Source: Bacteroidota bacterium
GTDB taxonomy: Bacteria > Bacteroidota > Bacteroidia > B-17B0 > Aurantibacillaceae
NCBI GenBank assembly: GCA_021155905.1
Contig: JAJNBG010000028.1
Location: 1-56,225 of the forward strand
Reading direction: 5' to 3'
Length of the DNA: 56,225 nt
Numbering within the stretch: the first letter of the stretch is position 1; each line of letters begins with the position of its first letter. The position numbers and the translations under genes were made by a program. Positions 43,459-52,902 of this stretch are shown in pieces. The notes beneath the pieces were generated by a model that was not told where the DNA came from, searched no databases, and saw only the letters and a program-made list of their open reading frames with translations.

Positions 43459-43479
43459 CACCTCGTAAATCAACGATTC

Positions 43480-46290
43480 ATGGAATATAATTTTAAAGAG
43501 ATAGAAAATAACTGGCAGGCCTATTGGGCAAAGAATAAAACCTTTGCTGCAAAAGATGGTGGAGATAAACCAAAGTATTATGTATTGGATATGTTCCCCT
43601 ACCCGTCCGGTGCGGGATTACATGTGGGACATCCTCTCGGCTATATTGCTTCTGATATTGTTGCCCGTTACAAGCGTCATAAAGGATTCAATGTATTGCA
43701 CCCGATGGGTTACGACAGCTTTGGTTTACCGGCCGAGCAATATGCTATTCAAACGGGACAACATCCAAAAATTACGACTGAAAATAACATTGCTGTTTAT
43801 AGAAGACAATTGGATAAAATTGGATTTTCATTTGACTGGGATCGTGAAGTCAGAACATCTGATCCTGCTTATTACAAATGGACACAATGGATTTTTATCC
43901 AAATCTTCAATTCATGGTACAATAAAGCAACAGATAAAGCAGAACCTATTTCCAGTTTAATTTCTGAATTTGAATTGAACGGGAACAAAAAAGTAAATGC
44001 CTGCTGCGACGAAGATGAAAAATCGTTTTCGGCAGCCGAATGGCAGGCTTTTTCAGAAAAAGAACAGTCTGATATTTTAATGGCCTATCGTATTGCCTAT
44101 TTAGGTGAAGCCTTTGTGAACTGGTGCCCGGCTTTGGGAACCGTGTTGGCAAACGATGAGATCAAAGATGGTGTAAGCGAACGTGGCGGACACCCTGTAG
44201 AACGAAAACTAATGAAACAATGGAGCATGCGCATTTCTGCTTATGCCCAACGCTTATTAGATGGATTGGATACATTGGACTGGACCGATAGCTTAAAAGA
44301 AGCGCAACGTAACTGGATCGGTAAATCAGAAGGAACAAGTTTGAAATTTACTATACAAGGGTCAAACAAAACCATTGAAGTATTTACCACTCGTCCTGAT
44401 ACTGTTTTCGGCGTATCATTTGTGACTCTGGCACCTGAACATGATTTGGTGGGCAGCTTAACAACTCTTGAAAATAAAGCCGCAGTGGAGGCATATGTGA
44501 CACAAGCCAAAAACAGAAGCGAGCGCGAACGTCAGGCTGATATTAATAAAATTACAGGTGTGTTTACGGGTTCATACGTCGAACATCCATTTACCGGAAA
44601 ACTGATCCCTATCTGGATTGGCGACTATGTATTGGCCGGTTATGGCACAGGTGCTGTAATGGCAGTTCCCGCGCATGACTCGAGAGATTATAGTTTTGCC
44701 AAACATTTTGGTCTGCCGATCTTAGAAGTAGTGAAAGGCACAACAGATGTCACCCAGAGCGGAGTCGAAGGGTCATATGACGCCAAAGAAGGAATTTTAA
44801 TTAATTCTGATTTTTTAAATGGCTTGCAGGTAAAAGATGCCATGAAATTAGCCATCCAGGAAATTGAAATTAAGCAATTAGGAAAAGGAAAAGTGAATTT
44901 CCGTTTACGTGATGCCGTGTTTGGCCGCCAGCGTTACTGGGGAGAGCCGATCCCGGTGTATTACAAAAATGATATTCCTTATGCTTTACCGGAGAACGAA
45001 TTGCCTTTGGTATTGCCGGAAGTAGATAAATATTTACCGACCGAAGACGGCGAACCACCTTTGGCACGTGCGGCTTCATCCTGGAAATACAAAGGAGAAT
45101 TTGATTACGAGCACAGTACGATGCCTGGTTGGGCAGGAAGTTCCTGGTATTTTTTACGCTACATGGACCCAAAGAACAGTGAAGGGTTTGTAAGTAAACA
45201 GTTAGCAGGGTATTGGAAGCAAGTCGACTTATACATTGGAGGAAGCGAACATGCCACAGGGCATTTATTGTACGTGCGCTTCTGGACCAAATTCTTAAAA
45301 GACCTGGGTTATATTGACATTGAAGAACCGGCAAAGAAGCTGATCAACCAGGGAATGATACAGGGTAGAAGTAATTTCGTTTATCGGGTTAATGGAGAAA
45401 ATAAATTAGTTTCTGCGGGATTAAAAAATAATTATGAAGTTTCTGCCTTGCACGTTGATGTGAGTTTTGTAAATAATGATGTTTTAGATATTGAAGCATT
45501 TAAAAAATGGAGAGATGATTTTAAAAACGCCGAGTTCATTTTGGAAGATGGCAAATACATCTGCGGTGCCGAAGTAGAAAAAATGTCCAAATCAAAATAC
45601 AATGTGGTGACACCAGATGACATCGGCGAAAAATTTGGTTCAGATACCTTGCGTTTGTATGAAATGTTTTTAGGTCCATTAGAGCAAAGCAAGCCATGGA
45701 ATACAAATGGTATTACGGGCGTACATGGTTTCTTAAAAAAATTATGGCGTTTGTTCTATTCCTCCTTACAAGGGGGTGCCCAGGGGGCGGGGGATGTTGC
45801 TTTTAATGTTTCTAATGACGAGCCTACCAAAGGCGAATTAAAAGCCTTACATAAAACCATCAAAAAAATTACGGAAGACATTGAACGTTTTTCATTCAAT
45901 ACCTCTATCAGTAATTTCATGATCTGCGTGAATGAACTCACCGAAGCGAAGTGCAACAAGAAAGCAATCCTTGAACCTCTATTAATCTGCTTGTCACCTT
46001 ACGCGCCACATATTGCTGAAGAACTTTGGAAACAATTGGGTCATACTGAAAGTATTTCAACGGCTCCTTTTCCTGATTTTAATGAGGCGTATTTAGTAGA
46101 TGACAGCATCAACTATCCAGTTTCTGTAAATGGCAAATTAAAATTCACTTTGGAATTGCCGGCTACCTTAACTGTTCAGGAAGTAGAAGCGGAAGTGATG
46201 AACAACGAACAAACACAAAAGTTATTAGAAGGCAAACAACCTAAAAAGGTAATAGTCGTTCATAAGAAGATCGTGAACATGGTGGTATAA
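43480..46290 (+). CDS. leuS: Leucyl-tRNA synthetase, with repeat-derived in-frame insertion
   Basis: 936 residues from ATG 43480 ([18 protein letters not shown], the standard N-terminus). An open frame upstream to 43345 is repeat DNA. Class I signatures: HVGH at 48-51 ([16 protein letters not shown]) and KMSKS at 701-705. The CP1 editing domain has [12 protein letters not shown]. An unusual segment at about 761-772 ([12 protein letters not shown], bases 45760-45795) is coded by GC-rich DNA with an internal CCTCCTT/AAGGGGG hairpin, and looks like an inserted palindromic repeat in the loop before the anticodon-binding domain. The enzyme charges tRNA-Leu with leucine. Confidence 0.95.
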   Translation: MEYNFKEIENNWQAYWAKNKTFAAKDGGDKPKYYVLDMFPYPSGAGLHVGHPLGYIASDIVARYKRHKGFNVLHPMGYDSFGLPAEQYAIQTGQHPKITTENNIAVYRRQLDKIGFSFDWDREVRTSDPAYYKWTQWIFIQIFNSWYNKATDKAEPISSLISEFELNGNKKVNACCDEDEKSFSAAEWQAFSEKEQSDILMAYRIAYLGEAFVNWCPALGTVLANDEIKDGVSERGGHPVERKLMKQWSMRISAYAQRLLDGLDTLDWTDSLKEAQRNWIGKSEGTSLKFTIQGSNKTIEVFTTRPDTVFGVSFVTLAPEHDLVGSLTTLENKAAVEAYVTQAKNRSERERQADINKITGVFTGSYVEHPFTGKLIPIWIGDYVLAGYGTGAVMAVPAHDSRDYSFAKHFGLPILEVVKGTTDVTQSGVEGSYDAKEGILINSDFLNGLQVKDAMKLAIQEIEIKQLGKGKVNFRLRDAVFGRQRYWGEPIPVYYKNDIPYALPENELPLVLPEVDKYLPTEDGEPPLARAASSWKYKGEFDYEHSTMPGWAGSSWYFLRYMDPKNSEGFVSKQLAGYWKQVDLYIGGSEHATGHLLYVRFWTKFLKDLGYIDIEEPAKKLINQGMIQGRSNFVYRVNGENKLVSAGLKNNYEVSALHVDVSFVNNDVLDIEAFKKWRDDFKNAEFILEDGKYICGAEVEKMSKSKYNVVTPDDIGEKFGSDTLRLYEMFLGPLEQSKPWNTNGITGVHGFLKKLWRLFYSSLQGGAQGAGDVAFNVSNDEPTKGELKALHKTIKKITEDIERFSFNTSISNFMICVNELTEAKCNKKAILEPLLICLSPYAPHIAEELWKQLGHTESISTAPFPDFNEAYLVDDSINYPVSVNGKLKFTLELPATLTVQEVEAEVMNNEQTQKLLEGKQPKKVIVVHKKIVNMVV
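45760..45795. repeat. GC-rich palindromic element inside leuS
   Basis: A 36-base stretch with G runs (CCTCCTTACAAGGGGG then GTGCCCAGGGGGCGGGGG), unlike the AT-rich surroundings and a multiple of three long. It codes for Gly/Ala/Gln-rich residues at a place where I expect a variable loop in LeuRS. Confidence 0.6.
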
Positions 46291-46387
46291 TTATGTTTCT
46301 AAAACGGTTGAGTTCAAAAAACACCGGAACTTTTATTTTTCAAAAAAATGATTACCTTGAAACCTTTAACTGAACTATAAAGGTCTA

Positions 46388-47620
46388 ATGATTTTTGGGA
46401 ACTTAATAAATCTGGGGGTAAAAACCGAAATGGAATTTTATCAAAAAAGGGAAGCAAGAATCGTCAACCTTGTTGCCCTCATCACTCTTTTTGGTTTATT
46501 AATAGGTGTTTCTACAGTTTTTTTTATCAGTGGAGATTATGCTACAGCCTCCGTTGTTTTTACAGCAATCTCATCGCTCCTTAGCCTTTACTTTAATTAT
46601 AAAGGACTTAATAATACCGCCACTTACGTGTTTGTCATCACAATCAATCTGACCGTTTTTATATTATGCCAACAGTACGTTCCAAGCGTTGGAAATTATC
46701 TTTATTATTTCCCTCTTATCTTTTGCGTGGCGCTAATTCATAATCCTACTGTCTCTAATAAAAGGACCGTTATCTTTTTCATTATTACTTTAGTTAGCTT
46801 TTTATGTTCCTGGATCCTTGATATTCCCTTGCTAAAAAATCAAACGATTACACCTGAAGACAATGCAACACTTTTAGTTTATAATAGTATCCTGGCTTTT
46901 ATCATCACCATTATCCTGGTTTTCCTCGTTGTAAAATTAATTAACCGTCAGAATAACGAGGCCATTGCCTTATTGCATAAAGAACAAAAAGCGCAGGTTG
47001 TTGTTTCGCAATCGTTAAAAGAAAAAGACGTCCTGCTTGCAGAAATTCAACATCGCGTAAAAAACAATTTGGCCATCATCACAGGTTTACTCAACCTTCA
47101 AACTGAAAAGGCGCCTTGTGAAGAATCCAGGCAACTCATGGTTGAATCCAGGAACCGCGTTATGAGTATTGCCATGGTCCATGATCGCTTGTATAAAAAA
47201 GATAATTTGTCGAAAATCAATCTGCAGCTATACTTATCTGAACTGGTTAAAGAATTAATCAAAAGCTTTCCGATTAATGAAAAAGAAATCGAGATCCAGG
47301 AAGACCTTGATAGAGTAGAAATTGAAATTACGAAAGCCGTACCTGTTGGCCTGATCATCAATGAAGCATTGACTAATTCTTTAAAGCATGCTTTCAATAC
47401 TCAGAACGGGAAGCCACTGATAAAAATAACAATGCAGCTTATTTATGACCGTATTAACATCAGTCTTTGTGATAACGGAATTGGATTTTCAGATACGACT
47501 ACCCGAAAAGATACTGCTTTGGGCTTATCACTGATTGAATCACTGGCCGACCAGATCGATGCGAAAGTTGTCTTCAAAAACGATCCCGGTGCCTGCGTGA
47601 TTATTGTATTTCCTGTTTAA
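46388..47620 (+). CDS. Membrane sensor histidine kinase, HisKA_2 family
   Basis: 410 residues from ATG 46388; an in-frame ATG at 46430 (MEFYQKREARIVNL) is equally plausible. Six hydrophobic helices (about 28-190) form a membrane sensor. The HisKA_2 dimerisation box follows, with the phosphoacceptor His in LLAEIQHRVKNNLAIITGLLNLQ, and a complete ATPase domain (GLIINEALTNSLKHAF, ICDNGIGF-like LCDNGIGFSD, ALGLSLIESLADQI). No response regulator is adjacent. Its 3' end overlaps the convergent photolyase gene by 4 bases. Confidence 0.88.
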   Translation: MIFGNLINLGVKTEMEFYQKREARIVNLVALITLFGLLIGVSTVFFISGDYATASVVFTAISSLLSLYFNYKGLNNTATYVFVITINLTVFILCQQYVPSVGNYLYYFPLIFCVALIHNPTVSNKRTVIFFIITLVSFLCSWILDIPLLKNQTITPEDNATLLVYNSILAFIITIILVFLVVKLINRQNNEAIALLHKEQKAQVVVSQSLKEKDVLLAEIQHRVKNNLAIITGLLNLQTEKAPCEESRQLMVESRNRVMSIAMVHDRLYKKDNLSKINLQLYLSELVKELIKSFPINEKEIEIQEDLDRVEIEITKAVPVGLIINEALTNSLKHAFNTQNGKPLIKITMQLIYDRINISLCDNGIGFSDTTTRKDTALGLSLIESLADQIDAKVVFKNDPGACVIIVFPV

Positions 47621-48939
47621 AACAAGCCTGTTTGCCTGTTTTCCGATAAAGCTTCTTTGTATACTTTCAAGACTCTCAACCTGGCAGCGGCATGATCAAC
47701 CATTGGTTTTGGATAATCTTTTGTATTAAACTCCGGTACCCATTTTTTAATGTACTTATATCCAGGGTCAAATTTTCGGATTTGTTCGGTAGGATTAAAA
47801 ACCCTGAAGTAAGGCGCAGCATCACAACCACTTCCTGCGGCCCATTGCCAGCCGCCGTTATTCGCGCTTAAATCAAAATCCAGTAACTTTTGTGCAAAGT
47901 AGGCTTCTCCCCATCGCCAGTCTATTAGCAAATCCTTCACTAAAAAACTGGCAACAATCATACGGACACGATTGTGCATGAACCCGGTTGCATTCAGTTC
48001 ACGCATTCCTGCATCCACAATAGGAAATCCTGTTTGTCCTTCACACCATGCTTTAAATTCAGTTTCATTATTTCTCCAAACAATTCTATCGTAAGCAGGT
48101 TTAAAAGAATTTTTCTCCACATGAGGGAAATGATATAAGATCATCATATAAAAATCTCTCCAGATCAACTCATTGAGCCAGGTTTCATTTAATAACAAGG
48201 CTTGTTTGGCCAACGCACGGATGCTGACTGTTCCAAAGCGCAAGTGTACACTTAAATGGCTTGTTCCGTTTAACGCAGGAAAATCCCTTTGTTCTTTGTA
48301 ATGGGTGACAATGGGTTTGCTAATTGTTTTGGATGGGAATTTCAAGCCCGATTTTCGAAATCCTATTTCCTCTATGCTTGGAATTACAAAAGGCGTGAGC
48401 TTGATGAAATTTTTAAAATACTTTTTATTAGGATAAGACTTGACATAAAAATCGTTCAGCTTAGCCTTCCATTTTCGACTATAAGGTGTAAATATGGTAT
48501 AAGGTTTTCCATCATCTTTAGTAACTTCTTCCTTTTCAAAAATGCATTGATCTTTATAGGTTTTAAACTTAACGTCGTTTCTTTTCAGGAGTAAACTAAC
48601 GTTCTCGTCCCTCGTGCGCGCATACGGTTCGTAATCATGATTCGCGTAAACCGTTTCGATGGAATATTCCCTGACTAATTCTTTAAATACTTTTTCGGGT
48701 GTGGAATAAAACACCTTTAGAGATGATCCAAATTCCATCAATTGCATATTTAAATGTTGCAGCGCTGTATAAATGAAGTCAACCCGGGCGTCCTTTTTAT
48801 CTTCCAGTTTATTTAAAATATGTACGTCGAAAATAAAGACGGGAAGCACAGCATTTCCTTTTTTAAGCGCCTGATATAAGCCGGCGTTATCCTCTAAACG
48901 CAGATCTCGTCTGAACCAGAATATGCTGATTTTTGGCAT
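47617..48939 (-). CDS. phrB: Deoxyribodipyrimidine photolyase (cryptochrome/photolyase family)
   Basis: 440 residues. N-terminal alpha/beta domain (FWFRRDLRLEDNAGLYQAL) and the C-terminal FAD domain with LIWRDFYMMILYHFP, GMRELNATGFMHNRVRMIVASFLVKDLLIDWRWGE (in parts), WQWAAGSGCDAAPYFRVFNP and FDPGYKYIKKWVPE. The pattern is that of class I CPD photolyases, which split UV-made cyclobutane dimers with blue light. It is encoded alone on the minus strand, overlapping the histidine kinase gene tail-to-tail by 4 bases. Confidence 0.93.
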   Translation of the reverse strand: MPKISIFWFRRDLRLEDNAGLYQALKKGNAVLPVFIFDVHILNKLEDKKDARVDFIYTALQHLNMQLMEFGSSLKVFYSTPEKVFKELVREYSIETVYANHDYEPYARTRDENVSLLLKRNDVKFKTYKDQCIFEKEEVTKDDGKPYTIFTPYSRKWKAKLNDFYVKSYPNKKYFKNFIKLTPFVIPSIEEIGFRKSGLKFPSKTISKPIVTHYKEQRDFPALNGTSHLSVHLRFGTVSIRALAKQALLLNETWLNELIWRDFYMMILYHFPHVEKNSFKPAYDRIVWRNNETEFKAWCEGQTGFPIVDAGMRELNATGFMHNRVRMIVASFLVKDLLIDWRWGEAYFAQKLLDFDLSANNGGWQWAAGSGCDAAPYFRVFNPTEQIRKFDPGYKYIKKWVPEFNTKDYPKPMVDHAAARLRVLKVYKEALSENRQTGLF

Positions 48940-49029
48940 CCTATATTAAACAGATTATGTGTCTCAAAGTTTAAAAAAATCATGTAAATTCAGCACGTCA
49001 AATTAATCAATAAATACCGTTGGTCACTT

Positions 49030-51063
49030 ATGGAATTAAAAGAATTTCAACAACACATATTACATGGCATTCCTTCTGAATTGCCCCAGCCAAAAACATA
49101 CGAAAGCACTATCAACCATGCGCCAAAACGCAAAGATAGTTTGAACGCGGAAGAAAAAAAACTGGCGATCCAGAATGCTCTCCGCTACTTTGATTCAAAA
49201 CATCATGCTGTTTTGGCCAAGGAATTTGCAGAAGAATTAAAAACTTATGGACGGATTTACATGTACCGCTTTCGTCCGGATTATAAAATTTTTGCCCGCC
49301 CCATCAACGATTATCCGCACCAATCCGTTCAGGCGGCGGCCATCATGCATATGTTGAGCAATAATCTGGATTATGCCGTCGCACAGCATCCGCATGAATT
49401 AATTACCTACGGAGGTAATGGTTCCGTGTTTCAAAACTGGGCACAGTATCTTTTAACGATGCAATATTTAGCAACGATGACAGATGAGCAAACTCTCGTT
49501 TTGTATAGTGGCCACCCGATGGGATTGTTCCCTTCTCATAAAGATGCGCCAAGAGTTGTGGTCACCAACGGAATGATGATTCCAAATTACAGCAAACCGG
49601 ATGACTGGGAAAAATTCAATGCCCTGGGCGTTACTCAGTACGGACAAATGACAGCAGGTTCTTTTATGTACATTGGCCCGCAAGGCATTGTGCACGGCAC
49701 TTGTATCACTGTGATGAATGCTGCGCGGAAGATCTGTAAATCAGAAGAAGAACGTAAAGGTAAATTATTTGTGACTTGCGGGCTGGGTGGCATGAGTGGA
49801 GCACAGCCTAAAGCCGCCAAAATTGCCGAACTGGTTTCAGTAACAGCTGAGATCAATCCTAAAGCGGTTAATACACGAAAATCGCAGGGATGGGTTGATG
49901 AAGTCTTTGATGATTTGGATGCCCTGATCCCGAGAATCAAAAAAGCACAGGCTGGGAAAGAAGCTGTGTCATTAGCCTACCAGGGAAATGTGGTGGATTT
50001 ATGGGAGCGTCTGGTAAAAGAAAATATGCCGGTGGATATTGGATCCGATCAAACCTCTTTGCATAATCCATGGGCCGGAGGATACTATCCTGCTGGGCTT
50101 TCATTGGAAGAAAGCAATAAAATGATGGCAGAAAATCCGGATAAATTTAAAGAGGAAGTTCAGAAAACGTTAGTACGCCACGCAAATGCCATAAATACTT
50201 TGAATAGCAGAGGCATGTATTTCTTTGATTACGGTAACGCCTTTTTACTGGAAGCAGGAAGAGCCGGTGCAGATATTTATAAAACGGAAAAACCGGTGAA
50301 AGGTGGGCACGTTGGCGCTACTTTCAAATACAATTCTTACGTTCAGGATATTTTAGGGCCAATGTGCTTTGATTATGGCTTTGGGCCTTTTCGCTGGGTA
50401 TGTACGAGTGCCAACGAAAATGACTTAAGGAAAACAGATGAAATTGCCTTGCGGGTTTTAGAAGAAATTTATAAAACAGCGCCGGCAGAAATCAATCAGC
50501 AATTAAGCGATAACATCATCTGGATCCGTGATGCGATGAAAAATAATTTAGTGGTTGGCTCGCAGGCACGTATTTTATATGCGGACAGCGAAGGCCGTGT
50601 AAAAATTGCGGAAGCAATTAATAAAGCCATTGCTGCTAAAGAAATTTCAGCCCCGGTTGTTTTAGGAAGAGATCACCACGATGTGAGCGGCACCGATTCG
50701 CCATACCGCGAAACTTCTAACATATATGATGGCTCGAAGTATACAGCGGATATGGCTGTTCAAAATTTTGTAGGAGATAGTTTCCGCGGCGCTACCTGGA
50801 TCAGTTTACATAATGGTGGTGGTGTTGGCTGGGGAGAAGTAATCAACGGCGGTTTCGGCCTGGTACTCGATGGAAGTACTGATGCTGACAGGCGCTTAAA
50901 ATCCATGTTGTTCTGGGATGTGAACAATGGTATTGCACGCAGAAGCTGGGCACGTAATAAGGAAGCGAACTTTGCAATCAAGCGAGAGATGGAACGTACA
51001 CCAAATTTAAAAGTAACTCTGCCAAATATGGTGGATGAATCAATTCTAAATAATCTATTTTAA
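49030..51063 (+). CDS. hutU: Urocanate hydratase (long form)
   Basis: 677 residues, longer than the ~555 of classical HutU because of an extended N-terminus and internal segments. Family blocks: ITYGGNGSVFQNWAQYLLTM, GPQGIVHGTCITVMNAARK, the NAD-binding CGLGGMSGAQPKAAKIA, DIGSDQTSLHNPWAGGYYP, and near the end WISLHNGGGVGWGEVINGG. It hydrates urocanate to imidazolonepropionate in histidine breakdown. No hutH, hutI or hutG is nearby. A DUF885 peptidase gene follows 9 bases later. Confidence 0.93.
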   Translation: MELKEFQQHILHGIPSELPQPKTYESTINHAPKRKDSLNAEEKKLAIQNALRYFDSKHHAVLAKEFAEELKTYGRIYMYRFRPDYKIFARPINDYPHQSVQAAAIMHMLSNNLDYAVAQHPHELITYGGNGSVFQNWAQYLLTMQYLATMTDEQTLVLYSGHPMGLFPSHKDAPRVVVTNGMMIPNYSKPDDWEKFNALGVTQYGQMTAGSFMYIGPQGIVHGTCITVMNAARKICKSEEERKGKLFVTCGLGGMSGAQPKAAKIAELVSVTAEINPKAVNTRKSQGWVDEVFDDLDALIPRIKKAQAGKEAVSLAYQGNVVDLWERLVKENMPVDIGSDQTSLHNPWAGGYYPAGLSLEESNKMMAENPDKFKEEVQKTLVRHANAINTLNSRGMYFFDYGNAFLLEAGRAGADIYKTEKPVKGGHVGATFKYNSYVQDILGPMCFDYGFGPFRWVCTSANENDLRKTDEIALRVLEEIYKTAPAEINQQLSDNIIWIRDAMKNNLVVGSQARILYADSEGRVKIAEAINKAIAAKEISAPVVLGRDHHDVSGTDSPYRETSNIYDGSKYTADMAVQNFVGDSFRGATWISLHNGGGVGWGEVINGGFGLVLDGSTDADRRLKSMLFWDVNNGIARRSWARNKEANFAIKREMERTPNLKVTLPNMVDESILNNLF

Positions 51064-51072
51064 CTATAAAAT

Positions 51073-52839
51073 ATGAAAAAACTGTTGGTATGTCTATCCA
51101 TTCTTGTCCTTGCTTCCTGCGGAGGTGATCCTGTAAAAACAGAAACGAACACCAAAAACCAGGACGAAGCTTTTGATGGGTATAAAGAACGCTTCGTGCT
51201 GCGTCTATGGGAACTCTATCCGGGTTGGGCCAGCAGCCAGGGCTATCATAAATACGATAGCGTATTAACCATTCCAAATCAGGAACAACGCAATAAAGAA
51301 CTGGCTTTTTGCCAATCTCATTTAGACTCTTTAAAAGCCTTTGATCTAAGCGCTTTGTCTGACAATAACAAAACTGATTACCATATGATCGAGGGCCAGT
51401 TGCATTCTACACAGTGGTATATCAATGAATATAAATCTTATGAGTGGAATCCTTCTGACTATAACGTATGCGGAAGCTTTGCCGAAATGCTTGCCAACAA
51501 TTATGATTCCCTGGATACGCGTTTGCGCCATTTTTATTTACGGATGAAAAACGTGAAGGCTTATTATGAAACAGCAAAACAACAAATTAAAAACCCAACA
51601 GTAGAACATACACAATTAGCCATCGACCAAAATTTAGGAGGAGCATCTACATTTGATTCTGATTTAATCAGCGCTTTGGATAAATCTCATTTAGATGCAA
51701 AAGAAAAAGAACAAATTCTGGCAAGGGCATCCGAGGTTAAAGCATCGATAGGGGATTATGCGAAGTTCTTAAAAGACTTAAAAAATGAAACGCCTCGTAG
51801 TTTTCGTTTAGGAAAAGAATTATACGCCAAAAAGTTTGAGCATGATATTCAATCCAGTTATACTGCCAAAGAAATCTATCAAAAGGCACTGGAACATAAA
51901 ACAGAACTGCATGCCCAAATGTTTGCCCTCACCAAAGAATTATGGCCCGCCTATCTGAAAGACAAAAAAATGCCAGAAGATAAACTGGTCGCGATTAAAC
52001 AAATGATAGATGTTCTTTCCGTGAAGCATGTCGCAGCTGATTCATTCCAGACCGAAATCGAACACCAGATTCCCCGATTGGTAAACTTCATTAAAGAAAA
52101 GGATCTTATCTACATTGATCCTTCTAAGCCATTGGTGATACGCAAAGAACCGGCTTATATGGCTGGTGTTGCCGGTGCTTCTATTTCTTCTCCGGGCCCT
52201 TATGACAAAAATGGCAACACCTACTATAACGTGGGAAGTTTTGCAGGCTGGGATAAAGCACAAATTGAAAGTTACCTGAGAGAATACAATCATTATATTC
52301 TGCAGATCCTGAACATTCATGAGGCAATTCCGGGCCATTATACACAATTAGTCTATTCCAATCAGTCACCAAGCATCATCAAGTCCATTTTCGGAAACGG
52401 TGCTATGGTGGAAGGATGGGCCGTTTATACAGAGCGTATGATGCTGGAAAATGGTTATGGGAATAACCCTTCGACAGGCTCAGGACAAGCTTCCAAAGAA
52501 ATGTGGCTCATGTATTTTAAATGGAACTTACGCAGCACCTGCAACACTATTTTAGATTATGGGGTTCACGTGAATAACCTCAGCAAGGAAGAAGCGATGC
52601 ATTTATTGGTGGATGAAGCTTTCCAGCAAAAAGCGGAAGCTGAAGGAAAATGGAAACGCGTTTCAGTGACCCAGGTACAGCTTTGTTCCTACTTTACAGG
52701 CTTTAAAGAAATCTACGATTTCAGGGAAGAGCTAAAGAAAAAAGGAGGGAAGAAATTTAACCTGAAACAATTTCATGAAAAATTCCTGAGCTATGGAAGC
52801 GCACCGGTTAAATATATAAAAGAGTTGATGAATAAATAA
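51073..52839 (+). CDS. DUF885 family lipoprotein (zinc peptidase-like), with repeat-derived insertion
   Basis: 588 residues. Signal peptide with lipobox (LVLASC, Cys at 16). The DUF885 helical domain has the HExxxGH-type motif HEAIPGHYTQ (416-425) and downstream GWAVYTERMMLENGYG and WNLRSTCNTILDYGVHV blocks, consistent with a metallo-carboxypeptidase-like fold; the substrate is unknown. At residues ~466-474 PSTGSGQAS interrupts the conserved MLENGYGNN...EMWLMYFKW segment. It is encoded by CCTTCGACAGGCTCAGGACA plus AGC, a sequence I recognise as a widespread bacterial dispersed repeat. The reading frame is kept. It lies 9 bases after hutU. Confidence 0.88.
   Translation: MKKLLVCLSILVLASCGGDPVKTETNTKNQDEAFDGYKERFVLRLWELYPGWASSQGYHKYDSVLTIPNQEQRNKELAFCQSHLDSLKAFDLSALSDNNKTDYHMIEGQLHSTQWYINEYKSYEWNPSDYNVCGSFAEMLANNYDSLDTRLRHFYLRMKNVKAYYETAKQQIKNPTVEHTQLAIDQNLGGASTFDSDLISALDKSHLDAKEKEQILARASEVKASIGDYAKFLKDLKNETPRSFRLGKELYAKKFEHDIQSSYTAKEIYQKALEHKTELHAQMFALTKELWPAYLKDKKMPEDKLVAIKQMIDVLSVKHVAADSFQTEIEHQIPRLVNFIKEKDLIYIDPSKPLVIRKEPAYMAGVAGASISSPGPYDKNGNTYYNVGSFAGWDKAQIESYLREYNHYILQILNIHEAIPGHYTQLVYSNQSPSIIKSIFGNGAMVEGWAVYTERMMLENGYGNNPSTGSGQASKEMWLMYFKWNLRSTCNTILDYGVHVNNLSKEEAMHLLVDEAFQQKAEAEGKWKRVSVTQVQLCSYFTGFKEIYDFREELKKKGGKKFNLKQFHEKFLSYGSAPVKYIKELMNK
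52467..52492. repeat. Dispersed palindromic repeat embedded in the DUF885 gene
   Basis: CCCTTCGACAGGCTCAGGAC followed by AAGCTT; imperfectly palindromic (CTT...AAG ends) and translated as PSTGSGQA. It adds about 27 bases, a multiple of three. Confidence 0.65.
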
Positions 52840-52853
52840 ATCACACATACACA

Positions 52854-52873
52854 GTCCCGATAGCTATCGGGAC
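52854..52873. repeat. Perfect 20-bp palindrome
   Basis: GTCCCGATAG followed by its exact complement CTATCGGGAC, with no loop and no T run. It lies in the 63-bp gap between the DUF885 and ACMSD-like genes. It is the type of short palindrome often dispersed in Bacteroidota genomes; it could also act as a processing hairpin. Confidence 0.75.
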
Positions 52874-52902
52874 GTATATTCGTAAAAAAATTATAATAGT
52901 AG

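Noticed and set aside
43345..43479. 45-codon upstream extension of leuS
   Set aside because: The sequence is intergenic inverted-repeat DNA and the conserved LeuRS N-terminus begins at the ATG at 43480.
52854..52873. Palindrome as a Rho-independent terminator
   Set aside because: It has no loop and no T tract on either strand.
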